Shown here: positions 31,033 to 42,398 of the stretch, piece by piece | Layout: the number at the start of each line of letters is the position of its first letter | Position numbering within the stretch: position 1 is the stretch's first letter | Origin: Symbiodinium natans | Lineage: Eukaryota > Sar > Dinophyceae > Suessiales > Symbiodiniaceae | Direction of reading: 5' to 3' | DNA length: 64,000 nucleotides | Assembly (NCBI GenBank): GCA_905221605.1 | Contig: CAJNDS010002313.1 | Location: 379,001-443,000, forward strand | Position numbers and translations under genes: made by a program | Notes under the pieces: generated by a model | Database searches by the model: none | The model's input: only the letters and a program-made list of their open reading frames with translations | Told to the model about the DNA's origin: nothing

Positions 31033-31062
31033 CCGTAGCCCGTAGACACATCTTGGCTCAAG
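31033..31062 (+). other. Degenerate tandem spliced-leader relict
   Basis: CCGTAGC is followed directly by CCGTAG, three to four changed bases, and CATCTTGGCTCAAG. This looks like a truncated leader in front of a nearly full DinoSL whose middle has mutated (the canonical end is CATTTTGGCTCAAG). It follows a 50-bp GA-rich tract, as does the cleaner relict at 42380. Tandem leaders are the mark of an mRNA that was trans-spliced, reinserted and trans-spliced again. No recognisable gene follows. Confidence 0.45.
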
Positions 31063-33008
31063 TTTTTTTGACTCACTTCAAGCCCACTGAGACTGTTAAC
31101 AGATTCTTTGTTCAAACTCAACCGCTCATGAGCTTTGCAAGCAGGAAGCGCGGACCAGCCGCGGCGCTGAGACTGCTGTGTTTCTCCTTTGCGGGGCTTT
31201 AAGCGTACAGATTTACTATGCTTTCGGGCGAAAAAGCCCTTCTTGCAATCTTCTTGAAAGTTGGATTGGGGGGGGGCAATTCGAACGGTGCGTGGGAGCG
31301 TGGGGCAAACAATCAGACGCGACTCTTCGGCATGCTTTGAGTTTCACACGGTGGCAAGAGGGAGCCTGCACCAGTGTATCATCTACGAGCGCATATCGCA
31401 AACGGTAAGCCCGGGAAGGCAGATCCTAAACCCAGCTTCGTGCAGAGACCAGGAAGCAAATGAATTTCTTGAGGGCTCCTTGCTTAAAGAGTTGGAAGGG
31501 ATTCCAGCATTGAGCATTGGGCGCGGATCATGTTTCCTCACAAGGTGCGAACTCCGTGCTGTGCGAATTCTTCCGACGCCCTCGCTGACCGAATACGACA
31601 GGCCACTGACACATCCCGAGTAAAATGGCGATTCCACGTCTTGCGTGCTTGAAAGTCTTGCCGCGGGACGGGTTGTGGTCCGGTGCAACCTGTGCAAGTT
31701 AGAGTGTGCTCCTCGAGCTGTGTAGCTGCCGAAGACTCCCACAGCCCCACGGCCCCACATGTTCACCCAAAAGAAGGTATGTGCCAAGTGTTGCTTCGTC
31801 GTCCGCCTGCTTCATCCGAGTGGTGAATCGAACCCTATGTGTTCTTGATATTCTTTGATGCCGTCCTGCAGGTGTTTGCGGAAGAAGATGGCTTCAAACA
31901 CCACACACGCCCGATCCTCATCCGAGTTCCTGACCTTTCCGCTCGGCAGTGGCCGTGAAGTTTGCCAACCTGTAGTCCAGCTGCCAGCCTGAGAGCTCCC
32001 AGTTCGAGTAGAGACTTCTTGGCTTCTTCGAAAGCCTTCCCCGCCCCCGCAGCCTGGAAATCGGACAGTTGAACCTCGATTCCTTATTCCTTGAATCCTG
32101 GGTTGGAGCATCCTGATGGCTATTTCCAGCCGCGTGCTTGACGCGTCCCAGGACTGGAGCATCCCCGCTGCAGAGCTAGATGCATGGCTTGACTGCTGGC
32201 TCCGTTCTCAAAGAATGCCATGGTCACTCTTTAAGGAGTAGCTAGAACGGCGAACGATGTTCGTCAGTGAAGCCATGTTCCACCGTGGCTCTTCTGTGAT
32301 CTTTGTGGTACTTTACTGTAACTTTAGATCCTTACCCTTTTGGGTTAATTGGGTTTCTTAATGAAGCAGCTAAATGTTTAATGTTTAGCTACCCTCCTGA
32401 GTGCAGCCAAGTGATCGCGCAAAGTTCCAAGGTGCGCCGGGAACATGACCGAGGCACGAAATGCTGCGCAGCTTGAGTTTGAGCCAGCAAGGCGGCCCCC
32501 TCCTCACAGTGCATCTGAACCCCCTCTCCCTCAAAACAGCACGAAAATTGGGGTCATCTACCCTGCCCTATTAAGATAGAAACCCTTCTAGGGTTCATGT
32601 GCCCAAGGCATCGTTTTTTGTATCCGCCTTTTTTTGCCTTTCCCAAACTTGGGCTGTTGAGGAATCGGCGCGGACGTGGTGGGAAAGGTTGCTGAAGCAC
32701 GTGGGCTCTAGGCAAACCAAGCTCAAGTTCTCTCACAGCGGGGGGGCCTTGCAGCGCGGGAAAAGAAGCCCAATATAGAGAAACCCCGGGGCCGGCAGCT
32801 CCTCGCCACGTGCACAAAGGAGAGAGTGCCTGGAGCTTCGACACGGCACAGATGCACGACATGGCCTTGCTAAGAAAACACCTTAAGTCCTGTTGCTTCT
32901 CCTACATCTGGCGGAAGGCTATCACGGACATTGGTTGCTGCTCGCATCGGAGTTTCAAGCAGTGGTGCACCGTGGTCCGGGACTTAGCAAAGTCACGATT
33001 GTTCAAAT

Positions 33009-33054
33009 CATATATATATATATAGATATATGTATATATATATATATATATATC
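33009..33054. repeat. (TA)n microsatellite
   Basis: TA dinucleotides broken by AGATATATGTATA. Similar to the AT microsatellites at 8919 and 60955. Confidence 0.9.
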
Positions 33055-33586
33055 CGTTATAGGACCCTTTGCACACTTTGCATGGCTGCTTTGGAAGACA
33101 GGGTTGCAGGCATTCATGGATTCTGGGCAACCCATAGCCAGATGGCATTGCAGCATCTAAACGGTGCCAGACTGGGTTAAGCTGGGGATGCCCGCACGCA
33201 GGGTTTGGGCAGTTCATACCTTGCGACCCCCAATCACAGGAGCCAAGCCCCTAGCCCAACCCCGCCCCCCCACCCAGAAAGGGGCCGAAATAAGCCCAGG
33301 ACCTGAACCACAAGTACGAGCACTGGAAGCTGTAACACTAGACATGAAAGGTTTGGCACCACCAGCATTTTGGATCCTAAGCCTAAGCGCTTACCTCTTC
33401 GAGCTTTCCCTGGGGCTGCCTTACATAGCCCCTAACGTCGACATGAATTAGGCCTCAAGGCTGACCTGAAGATGCAAAAACTCGAACTCGCCGCGGGGTT
33501 CTTGATCCTTTGCCGAAGCTCGTGAAACCCAGGCCCTTGACCAAGCTCCAGTGAATCTGAATTCACACGTTCTTGTGTTCGAGCAG

Positions 33587-33756
33587 GGTTGTGCCTCACA
33601 TGCTTGCCTAACTTCTACGACGCCCAAAAGTTCTCGCCTCAGCCGGAAAACCTAGCTCCGGAGGACTGCAACCCAGACTGCAGCGCCACCCTGGCTACGC
33701 AGTGTATCGAGGAGCTGCGTGGCGTAGCTGGAGCCGAAGTCAATTTAGGATTGTGA
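33587..33756 (+). CDS. Possible exon, Cys-containing
   Basis: After TTCGAGCAG the frame reads LCLTCLPNFYDAQKFSPQPE and continues about 34 more residues (…EDCNPDCSATLATQCIEEL…) to TGA 33754-33756. Protein-like composition with six Cys and strong codon-position bias up to GCGTAGC, where a GT donor at 33724 could end it. No start codon, so an internal or last exon. Family not recognised. Confidence 0.35.
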
Positions 33757-34624
33757 GAGTGAGTTGAGTTTTGCGGGAGGGGCGGGGGGATTCAGATTGG
33801 GAGCTTAATTTTAACGCTACGCGACCCGCCTCGACCTGGGCGTCTGTAACGAGGCAACCCAAACCAGGGCGCCCATGCAGCTCGCCGGATTTGGGTTTAG
33901 GGACTTGAGCTTTCAGCGAGTGCCCGGGAGTCGTGATGCGGGCACGAGAGTGGGCCGAAGGCTCACAGCTTCGGCTACTCTGCTTCAAAACAAGACTGAG
34001 GGGAGCTTTAGGTGCTAAGGGCGTTGAGTTTGCTGTGTGATGAGGGTGTTCATGTTTCGGGGTTTGCTGAGGAGATGTTGAGGGGCCGCAATCTTCGACA
34101 CACGTTTCCCTCGTAAGCAGACCTAAACCCTAAACCCTAAACATCCCTAAACCCTAAATAGAACTGTGCCTCAGCCGGCATGCAAGGAGTGCCCAGCCAT
34201 GTGTTTCGAGGCACGTCCGCGTCAGACTTCTAAGTCGGAGAGTGCGCTTGATTTACCAAAGCTAGCTTTCTAGCGACAACCAGATGCCCTCGCGTGTTCT
34301 TTGTAATGTGGTGCGTGTTGTGTCATGGAATGCCCTTCAGGGGGACCCTGGTAGGTCTAGAGTCATGCCTTGACCCACGTTGGCACTCAATTAAGCCGAA
34401 TCTCTTTGCACGCCGCCATCTGAATAGACCCTATGCTGCCGTGAGGGTTTTCATTAGGGCCGGGCTGGCTGATCCTGATGTACAGGCGCAGGAGTACATC
34501 GTAGATAGAGACTTGTGCACGCGCCAGGCGCTCATCTCGTGTGATTTTGAAAGTCTGTTGCTTTGGGATGCTTTGGCCTGAACGACTTTACGATCCAGAG
34601 GCAACATGGTACTCTCTCTGTGTC

Positions 34625-34628
<4 letters not shown>

Positions 34629-34691
<63 letters not shown>

Positions 34692-34715
34692 CTGTGTGTG
34701 TCTGTGTGTGACAGA
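34629..34715. repeat. (GT)n microsatellite
   Basis: About 40 GT/TG dinucleotides with occasional TCTG interruptions. Confidence 0.95.
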
Positions 34716-35585
34716 GACGGTGAAGCTCCGCTAGAGACGTGGCATGCGTGTGTCATGCCTGTGGGCACGGGAATGTCGAGCACTTATGAGGCCATTGCTC
34801 TCATCAACCGGTCAATCCCTAGCCAATTGGATCTACGAGCCCGAATGCAGGCAAAGATCACTAAAGCCCGTGGCCTGCCAAGAACATTTAGCCCTGTGAT
34901 ATCGAACGGTCTTCCACTAGGCTTCCGGGGATTGTTGTTGTCATTAGTGATGCTACTCACTAGATTAAGACTGCTACCAGCATTGTTGATGTTGGTTCCT
35001 ATTTATATTTTTCATTTTGCTTCTTTTCTCGCGGGAAGAACCACGGTTCAGCGGCGTGCAGAAACCCAAACCCGACCTTGCCTGCCTTGTGCGAGAGTGA
35101 GCGACTAAACCCTATAAGGCCCCTATTCCGGGCCAGTTTTGCGAAGTCCGCGAACCCCTCCCGAGGCTGCAACAGCACCAAGTGCTTTCCTGTGATGCGC
35201 TGCCGGCGGCCTGGGAGAGATCACGGGCGGTTTAGGGTGTAGGGTTTAGGGTTTAGTTTTTAGGGTTTAGGGTTAGGGTTTTTTAGGGTTTAACTGCCAC
35301 CCCTTGAGATTATCGATGATTCGCAGACTTCACTTATACGTAAACTCAGTGCTCCCATAGTGTATACGTCCCAGTGATAGATACCCTCAGTTTCGCCTGT
35401 TGATGCAACCCTTGCTAAAGGCAAGAAGGCCCTGCTTTCAGGTGTTGCCGGCAGCCTCCTCAGTCCGTGCTTAAAAGGGTTTAGGGTTTAGGGTTACGGT
35501 TTAGGGTTTAGGGTGGCTATGGCTCAAGGTTTGGCTACGAGGCTCTAGTGAGCACAATCCTGAAATTCAATCTGCTTTGCTTGCA

Positions 35586-36287
35586 ATGGAAATTAAGATC
35601 AACAAGCGGCTTACTTCATGTGTGGCGTACTCCAAACGACTCTCCTCGAAGCTTGGCTACAACGAGATTTCCTGCAGTCTGACACGTGTCCTTCATGACC
35701 TTGCAACGCCAAAATGGTGTGATGACAGGAGGCGCATCAATTTGTTTCAGTCTCTGGGGTTTGAGGATGAGAGCAATTGTTGGATCCCAACGCCATCAGT
35801 GACGACGGACGACAACTCGACCCAAGGAGTTGCTCCAAACAAGGCCCAAAGCTCACAGACTGATGAAAAGAGTTATACGGAGACGGAGATTCGTGCATGG
35901 ACGGACTCCATCGTGAAGTCTGCTCACGCATCTATCGCTGACTTAACAGGAAAGTTGATGGCCCTGGAGCAGCAACTGGAAGCACCGACTCTTTCTGCCA
36001 AGCAGTCCATCGCATATCTGGAAGAGAAACAGAGAGGGATGGAGCAGGCATGGGCAAGTACTTTTTCGGTGGGACCTTCTCTGCATGCAAGGGAAACCAA
36101 TTTCAGGGAGGAGGAAATATCTTTGCCACCCCAGCCACGGTCCGAGCATGTGGATGTGCCCAGAACAGCAGGATCTTCTTTGCAGGACTTGAAGGCGGCT
36201 CATGCTGCCCGCAGGCGGATGCAGAAACAACAACGAAGAGATGATCGCATCACAGCGAGTCTTGCAGAGACGCAGGAGACGCTGTAG
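35586..36287 (+). CDS. Unrecognised coiled-coil ORF, 233 aa
   Basis: Chosen start is ATG 35586 (MEIKINKRL), but protein-like sequence continues upstream in frame to about 35550 (EHNPEIQSALLA), so the true start may be earlier or in another exon. The N-terminal 80 residues look globular. Residues about 100-165 are helical with heptad-like spacing (ADLTGKLMALEQQLE; IAYLEEKQRGMEQAW). The C-terminus is basic (AARRRMQKQQRRDDR). No domain recognised. GTGGCTATGGCTCAAG at 35513-35528 ends like the DinoSL (GGCTCAAG) and could be a decayed leader, but this is weak. The gene appears intronless over this span. Confidence 0.5.
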   Translation: MEIKINKRLTSCVAYSKRLSSKLGYNEISCSLTRVLHDLATPKWCDDRRRINLFQSLGFEDESNCWIPTPSVTTDDNSTQGVAPNKAQSSQTDEKSYTETEIRAWTDSIVKSAHASIADLTGKLMALEQQLEAPTLSAKQSIAYLEEKQRGMEQAWASTFSVGPSLHARETNFREEEISLPPQPRSEHVDVPRTAGSSLQDLKAAHAARRRMQKQQRRDDRITASLAETQETL

Positions 36288-37557
36288 CTAGTAGTCGCAC
36301 GTATGAGACATTGTGTACAGTGTAAAGATTCGTGTGTTCCAAAATCCGGAGCATCAAGGTTCCCCATGCTACAAGTGATGTGGGAGCAGACCCCAGGTGA
36401 AGTATGAAGCCTGTTGCAAAGGGTCACTGGGAAGGGCCTGGGTGGGCGTACAAAGCATGTCGTACCAAGCCGAGCTCTCCACCTCAGGCCAAAAAAGGGC
36501 CAAATAGCCCCCTGAAGACCCCGAGTGCGCGTTTCCAGCGTCTCAGGCATTACTCGCCATGCAGAGGGCCAGGTGATATCTGGCGAGCCTGGAGACCCAG
36601 AAGCTTCACCGGCTCAGTGTTTATTCGTTTTCAATCATTGCAGGGGGGTTTAGAGTTCGAACCTGCGCCTGTCTTATCGGGACTGCCCAGTGGAACCCGG
36701 AAGCCCTATGTAAACCCTATAATTATCCTTAAGAGTAGCCCTGAACCCTAAACTCCAAAAATGCTTCGAAGCCCCAAATCCAACTTTGAGGACTGAGTTG
36801 AGTTGTCGTGCTTGTTCCGTCAGTTCTGGGAACCCTAAACCCTAAACCCTAAACCCTAAACCCTAAACCCTAAACCCTAAACCCTAAACCCTAAACCCTA
36901 CTAGCAGATTGGGCGCATGCATCATTGCAATGCCCTCCTGCTCTCCTGAGGCTGGATCGGACCTGCGCCGACCCGAGTCTTACTGCTGGTTAGTAGGGAA
37001 TGGGGGAATGAGATGCCCTTTATGATCCCTTAAAGGGTATATATAATCCCTTGAAGAATCCCTTAAAGGGTACATATATATATATATATAGATATGGGGC
37101 CCTAAGTCCCTCATTCCCACGTTCTAGAGACTCTTCGTTCAGCCTTCAGCTGTAGCCTCTGGCCTCGCTGGCCCGGGATGCATGTCCAAGTGGGGGTTTA
37201 GGGTTTTAGGGTTTTAGGGTGTAGGGTTTAGGGTAGTCTGGGTTCTGGCTAGCCTTTTAGTCCAGTGGCAAAAGGGGTAGTGCCATTTCTGCCGTCCTTT
37301 ACTGAGACACTACCATGCATCGTCGACACAGTTCACCCTGGATCCTAAACCCCAAACCCATGGCTCAAGCGTGTCCCCGCTTAAGCGTGCATCCACCACC
37401 ATCACCAGTGCTCCATGACCTGGTCCAATCACAGCCTTCCGAACGCAATCTACACTTGCGAGAAAGCCCGAAAATTGAACAGCGACTAGCATCGTCGTTG
37501 GTAGTGGTAGGTGATGACGGAACCTCAAGCCAACGAGGCGCGGGGCTGAGCATCGGC
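36288..37557. other. Non-coding stretch upstream of the SET gene
   Basis: Holds a CCCTAAA array (36832-36900), a TTTAGGG-like run (37194-37233) and an AT-rich hairpin area around 37018-37095. The frame upstream of ATG 37558 is open back to ATG 37315, but its composition (NPKPMAQACP) is telomere-like and poor. Confidence 0.5.
36832..36900 (-). repeat. (CCCTAAA)n array
   Basis: About ten perfect C-strand telomere-type heptamers. Confidence 0.95.
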
Positions 37558-39108
37558 ATGGCTATCATGGGAGACTCGGAGACACCCATGTGCTGTGAGC
37601 CGGCTTTCAAGACGAAGCGCCTGCCAGGCAGAGGACGCTCTGTGATCGCATCTCGCGCATTGGCTGCTGGTGAGGTGGTTCTGATTGAGCAACCCTGGGC
37701 TTTGGTCCTGCTGCCGGAAGAGCAGCACCAGCGCTGTGATTTTGACCTCAGCACTGATGGCAAGCTACTGCACTGTCGGGCAACAGGATTGCGTTTTGCG
37801 TCCAAGGAGAATCAGAGGGCTGCCAAGGACTTGTACTACGAGGCGGAGGTGAAGGCCGCAGCCGCGGCAGCTGGTTCGGGGCATGCAGACACCTTCCCGT
37901 TGCGGGGGTGGCCAACCACCCTCCGCTTGGCTGTGCGAGCTCTGCAGCGAGGAGCTGCTCATGGAGAGCAACCGTGGCAGCAGCTCGAAAGCCACTGGGA
38001 TGAGCTGACCGAACCTCGCCACAGAGAGCTGGAGCAGCATGCTGCGCGGTGCTTGGACATGCTTGCTGCAGGCCTCGGGCTGCTTCAGAATCAGGCGAAC
38101 CCTGGTGCGACCGAAGTGCAGCAGTTTCAGGCCATAGCGAACATCAGCGATGTTGCCCATTTCCTTGCTGCCTTAGATGTCAACGCCATGACCGTGACTG
38201 ATGAGGAGCAGAGGGACCTTGGTCTGGGGCTTTACCTTCAAGGCGCTGTCTTCAATCACGATGAGGAGCCCAACTGTATCCAGAGCTTTGTTGGGCGTCA
38301 GCTCAAGGTTCGCACATGCAAAGCGGTGAATGCGGGCGACGAGCTGTGCATCACGTATGCAGAGCTCGCAGAGATGAGCAAGACCCGACACGACTTCCTG
38401 TCTCAGCACTATCACTTCCGACCGCACCTGCAGCCTCAGGCGGAGCAGCGTGATGCTGTGCTCAGCGCCATCCTTGTGCCACCGGAATGGTCTCCGGCAG
38501 AGCGTGGGGTGGGGTGGGATGCAGAGTCTGGAGTCCAGGATCTTGGCAGTGCAGCGACGGCCTTGGTTCGGAAGGTGAGCGATCTTCGATCACAGGCAAG
38601 AGCCAACGGTGAAGACGTTCAACTTCTGCTGTCAGCCTGGCAGGAGGCTACATCAGGTCAGCACTTTCGCCTGGGCGAAGGACACATCCTGCGATGGACT
38701 TTAGCCCGCGAACTGATGGATGCGTTTGTTGCATCCGAGCGATGGCAAGAAGCCCTGGTCTTCGCAAGAGCTGTCTCTTCCACGGCCCGCCACATCTTCC
38801 CGGTCAACTGGCCGGTTGTTTCCCTGAGCCTCGCAAGACTGGCGAAGCTGGAGCTCTATTTTGGCAACTTTGCCAATGCTTCGTGCTGTTGTGAGGAGGC
38901 TCTCTTTGCAGGAGGCCTCCAGCCTTCGCCCTCCCTCCTTTGCTGGGAGGACCGTCCCATCCTCGCGCGAGAAATACGACAGGTCCTGGCCCAGGCGAGC
39001 GCCGAGGCTCAGGCGATGGGGAGAGGCTTGGCTGCGAAGCAGGCGCTTCAACAGGAGGCGCTTGCGAACACCGGCGCGCCGAAGGTGGATCTGGATGGCA
39101 TGGACTGA
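37558..39108 (+). CDS. SMYD-like SET-domain protein without MYND finger
   Basis: 516 residues from ATG 37558. An in-frame ATG at 37315 would add 81 residues of doubtful composition. SET is split as in SMYD lysine methyltransferases: an N-terminal strand region (PGRGRSVIASRALAAGEVVL) near residues 20-45, a long helical insert, then the cofactor motif FNHDEEPNC (Asn233) and DELCITY near residue 266. The family's MYND zinc finger and post-SET Cys cluster are not visible. The C-terminus (LARELMDAFVASERWQEAL; LARLAKLELYFGNFANA) matches the TPR-like SMYD C-terminal bundle. Expected role: S-adenosylmethionine-dependent protein lysine methylation; the substrate is unknown. Intronless across the whole domain, which suggests a retrocopy, though no leader relict was found. 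Confidence 0.85.
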   Translation: MAIMGDSETPMCCEPAFKTKRLPGRGRSVIASRALAAGEVVLIEQPWALVLLPEEQHQRCDFDLSTDGKLLHCRATGLRFASKENQRAAKDLYYEAEVKAAAAAAGSGHADTFPLRGWPTTLRLAVRALQRGAAHGEQPWQQLESHWDELTEPRHRELEQHAARCLDMLAAGLGLLQNQANPGATEVQQFQAIANISDVAHFLAALDVNAMTVTDEEQRDLGLGLYLQGAVFNHDEEPNCIQSFVGRQLKVRTCKAVNAGDELCITYAELAEMSKTRHDFLSQHYHFRPHLQPQAEQRDAVLSAILVPPEWSPAERGVGWDAESGVQDLGSAATALVRKVSDLRSQARANGEDVQLLLSAWQEATSGQHFRLGEGHILRWTLARELMDAFVASERWQEALVFARAVSSTARHIFPVNWPVVSLSLARLAKLELYFGNFANASCCCEEALFAGGLQPSPSLLCWEDRPILAREIRQVLAQASAEAQAMGRGLAAKQALQQEALANTGAPKVDLDGMD

Positions 39109-41349
39109 GAAGGTGGCGATCGCCTGGCAACGCGTATGTGCAGAAAGCAGTGAGACGCGTGTGGCGAGGGGTCAAAAATATTCCTAAGCCCCTCCACGGC
39201 TCTCGTTACTGAACTTTCATGCATCCTGCGGGGTTTGTCCAAGCCACCCGCAAAGCCAAAACACTTCGCAGGGCCCAACTGTAAGGTGGGCCACGCGGAA
39301 CCTACAGAGCACAAAACAGTTAAAGCGAAACTTCCGGCCTTGCGGACAAGCTACAGAAGCTTGAGCCAGCTCCCGCTGCTTCCGCTGCTTCAGAAGCAGA
39401 ATATACGTCCGTAGGTAGCTTAGGGTGAACTCGCATTTTGCGGTTGTGGTTACGCTTGTACATGGCAATGCGGGCGGGATGTCAGAGGGTCTGGTGTGCT
39501 CTTCAGATCTCAACTAAGCATTCTACCAATTTGGTGAGTATTGCTTCCAGGTGTAGAGTACACGATTATCCTGATCTGTCCATTTGATATTGCCGACGAG
39601 GGAAACGCAGGGAGGGGCAGAGGGATGAGAAGAGGCAGACAGACGAAGCGGTAGAGGAGATTGGGCAAAGGGCGCAGAAAGAAGGAAACACAACCCTGGA
39701 GGTAGGTAGAAGGGCCGGGAGCAGGGATGCTGGGGGTTATAATCTGCCCCAAAATAGTAGAATCCTTGTTCTAAGAACCCCCAAAAAGGGGTTGGCCTTA
39801 GGCCACGAGACCGACTTCTACTCCCAGAAAAACACGCTGGCCAACTACAAGCCGCCTGGCACGAGACGAGAGCCTCTACTTCGGAAGGTACATCGCGGGC
39901 ATATAAGACCCACAACAGGTCAGATTGTCAGATTGTGGGTTCCGAGAATCGATCCTCAAGTTTCGAAGCCCCTAAACTCCTAAACCTGGCTCCGACGGGT
40001 GCCTTTGTGCGATGGAGCTACCACCCTGGAGTCTCGCGCGCTTGTGCCAGTGTGGGAGTCGAAGCCCCATACGTGCGAGCGCGAGAGTCGAAGTCATACC
40101 CCCCCGCCCTTCCCCCGCCTAAACGTGTCATTGCAACAACCCAAAACCCAGCTGAGGCATTGCTGGCCAGAGCCTGAGCAGCGGCTACTGTAGGGGTCTT
40201 TCGGGTAGTTAGGGCTCAAGGTTGTTCAAGGTTTGTCTTGTGAAGGCCTTGAATGGTTTCAACCCTAAACCCTAAACCATGTACTGATGTACTGCATGCG
40301 AAATGGAGTGTGGTGCTGCGAGGCAAGATCTGCCGAAGCATTCAAGCCATTGGAACGTGCCAGGCTCAGGAATCGGGGAGTACTGGTAGGTCTCACGCGC
40401 CTGGTGTATGTAGAGTTGTCGCAGTTCTGAAGTCATATTGAGTTAGGCCTTCTAAGGACCGATGAATTGGGGTGTTATGGGTGTGTTCCCTGCTACATAG
40501 GACAGAGGTCCGCTCCCCCACCTCACCCGCTCGGCAGGTGCGCGAATGTCCAAGTTCCGACATGATTTGGAAAGGGACATAGAATCTCGCATCCACTCCC
40601 CTAACACCATCTAAGGCAACTGAGGGTTTCTTAGCTACAGTAGAGCTTACATAGGAATCCCCGTGTCTCCTCACGTTCCTGGTTTCCAAAGCATTTGTTC
40701 TGTATCGTCCACTCTTCTCACGCATCAACGTCTTCCGAGCCTTCTTGCAAAACGCACGCATTATTCTTTCGGCAGCGCGACCTCAGTTCATCTGGGTTAT
40801 CTGAGAGATTCCCAGCTTCGGAGATTTCCCGAAACAGCACCACCTAATGGCCAGGATGGCAAGAACGCCCAGGAAGACCTCCATCCCCTTCCGCCTTCCA
40901 CCTTAAGGTGCCACCCCAATCCCCTCCCACCTTCAGGTGCTGAGCGCCTTTGTGCACTGCGCTTGCCGGGAAGGCTTTGGCCAGAATTTTTTTGTTGAGT
41001 CGTTCGGGGGGGGGATCCGAGGCCCAAGGTTTTCTGGGCTCACTGCACGTCTGGGGGCGATGTCTCGCGGGTCCTTGGAACGGCCCAGGAAGCCATCGCC
41101 ACTCAACCCCTCCCAAACAAGAAGCGCAAAGGCAGAAAAAGACCCCAAGTCCAGGCATGGTGGAAATGATGCTACACGACAACATAGGAATCACCATCAT
41201 TTTTTAGCCATAAGGCAAGAACCGAGTAAGCACCAGCCTCGACCTAAAGAGGGCCAGCTTCTTTTCAAGTCGTCCCAGCATGGGACCTTTCCTTAGTTGC
41301 CTGGCTTGATGGGTCGAGGAATGTTTGGGATGCCTCAAAATCTCAAGAT

Positions 41350-41458
41350 GGGGGATTACGATAGTAGGGGGTACCCTATTGGGGTCCTTATTACAAGGGG
41401 ATCCTACTACTTTGGGGACTATCTTAGGGGTCCCTTATGAATTATCGTAACACCCCCC
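41350..41458. mobile_element. Short inverted-repeat element
   Basis: 109 bp with GGGGGATTACGATAGT at the left and ATTATCGTAACACCCCCC at the right, and a partly palindromic interior (GGGGTCC…GGGGTCC). It ends 23 bp before the possible exon at 41482. Confidence 0.5.
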
Positions 41459-41481
41459 AAATCGCTTGGAAGCCCGTCTAG

Positions 41482-41580
41482 CATCGGTTGCCCCCATTCT
41501 GCGAGGCATGATCAACCTGACCCGATCGACGCACTGCTGCGAGTGGGCGGACCTGGCAATCTCAACTCTTACAAGCATGG
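41482..41580 (+). CDS. Possible exon, 33 codons
   Basis: Follows acceptor GCCCGTCTAG and reads SVAPILRGMINLTRSTHCCE then WADLAISTLTSMG up to a GC donor at 41581. Amphipathic-helical composition with Cys-Cys. The sequence beyond the donor is repeat-like. Unrecognised. Confidence 0.32.
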
Positions 41581-42354
41581 GCCATTAGGGCTTATAATCC
41601 CCTAACCAACCCCATAAAGGGTCTTTATAAGGGGGTTATAGGGTATCATAGCTCATGTAGGTAAGCCTGTTGCTTTTCACGCACTTTTTTCCCAGGTGCC
41701 AGGGCAAGATTTTTGAATCCCATGCCCGCTTGACTTGTGTTGACCTTTTGATGTATCAACTGATTTGGGCAGGGGCAGGGGGCCCCTAGGATCAAGCCCA
41801 ACTCCTTGCTTTGGGGCGAACTGGTCTGCAGGATTGGAAGGAAGGTTAGGCCACCGGGTTTAGGGTTTAGGGTTTAGGGCCAAATTTGGTATTTAGCATT
41901 CCATCTTGCACGTGAGCACAGCTTGCGGGTGCGAGGTCCGGACCCTACCAAAAAAGTCAGGGGCGTGTATCAAGAATCACCAGCCTGCGCAAACCTTCTC
42001 AGATGCTAGCTGCTCCAAAACGACGGTTCACAGTGAACCCCCAACTCTCTGGAACTCAACTTCGACACCCAAAAAACTTCAGCTGGACCATGCTGTCAGG
42101 TCTCTCACTTACGGCGGTGGCATATGCGCCGCTCGGCGGCCTTTTTGGGTTCTTGGGGCTGTCCAGGCTTCGGGAACATTCCCTTGGGGCCACAGGGCAG
42201 GCCCAGTCATCCTGCCCGAGGCGTGTCCCATACTCTAGGGGCCTTCATGCGCCCATGAGCCCAGTCGCTGTGTCAGACCTCATGGTTTGGCTTGCAATCC
42301 TGCGAAGAGCTAGCTTCTAAGCCCTGGCAGAGGCCGACACAGACAGTGACAGGG

Positions 42355-42380
42355 ACAGAGAGAGAGAGAGAGAGAGAGAG
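42355..42380 (+). repeat. (GA)n tract abutting the spliced-leader relict
   Basis: About 12 AG/GA dinucleotides immediately upstream of the DinoSL relict. The other relict at 31033 also follows a GA-rich tract. Confidence 0.9.
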
Positions 42381-42398
42381 TAGCCATTTTGGCTCAAG
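42380..42398 (+). other. Relict dinoflagellate spliced leader at LINE 5' end
   Basis: GTAGCCATTTTGGCTCAAG is an exact match to the last 19 bases of the 22-base DinoSL that is added to mRNAs by trans-splicing. The three missing 5' bases are replaced by the GA tract. It stands at the expected 5' end of the LINE, 411 bp before the ORF1 ATG, so the element was most likely copied from a trans-spliced mRNA. Confidence 0.88.

Larger units (their letters stand above)
23043..35549. other. Long non-coding stretch
   Basis: Telomere-type tracts (24734-24820, 27846-27880, 28249-28275, 35228-35292, 35477-35515), inverted-repeat elements (24158, 24324, 30256), a hairpin-forming direct repeat (25505 and 26596), a spliced-leader relict (31033), two microsatellites and a few exon-like pieces (24237, 33587) are listed separately. 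Long frames on both strands at 25.47-25.99 kb and 31.2-31.8 kb overlap each other and have no recognisable content. Confidence 0.55.
39109..42379. other. Non-coding stretch before the LINE
   Basis: Contains an inverted-repeat element (41350-41458), a possible exon (41482-41580), a palindromic stretch near 41589-41650, a short TTTAGGG run (41858-41880) and a GA tract at the end. Overlapping open frames at 40.4-41.3 kb on both strands show no motif. MSKFRHDLERDIESRIH at about 40549 is protein-like but too short to call. Confidence 0.5.

Noticed and set aside
34563-35108. 181-codon frame with Val/Cys repeat
   Set aside because: The repeat is a translation of the GT microsatellite and the remainder shows no motif.
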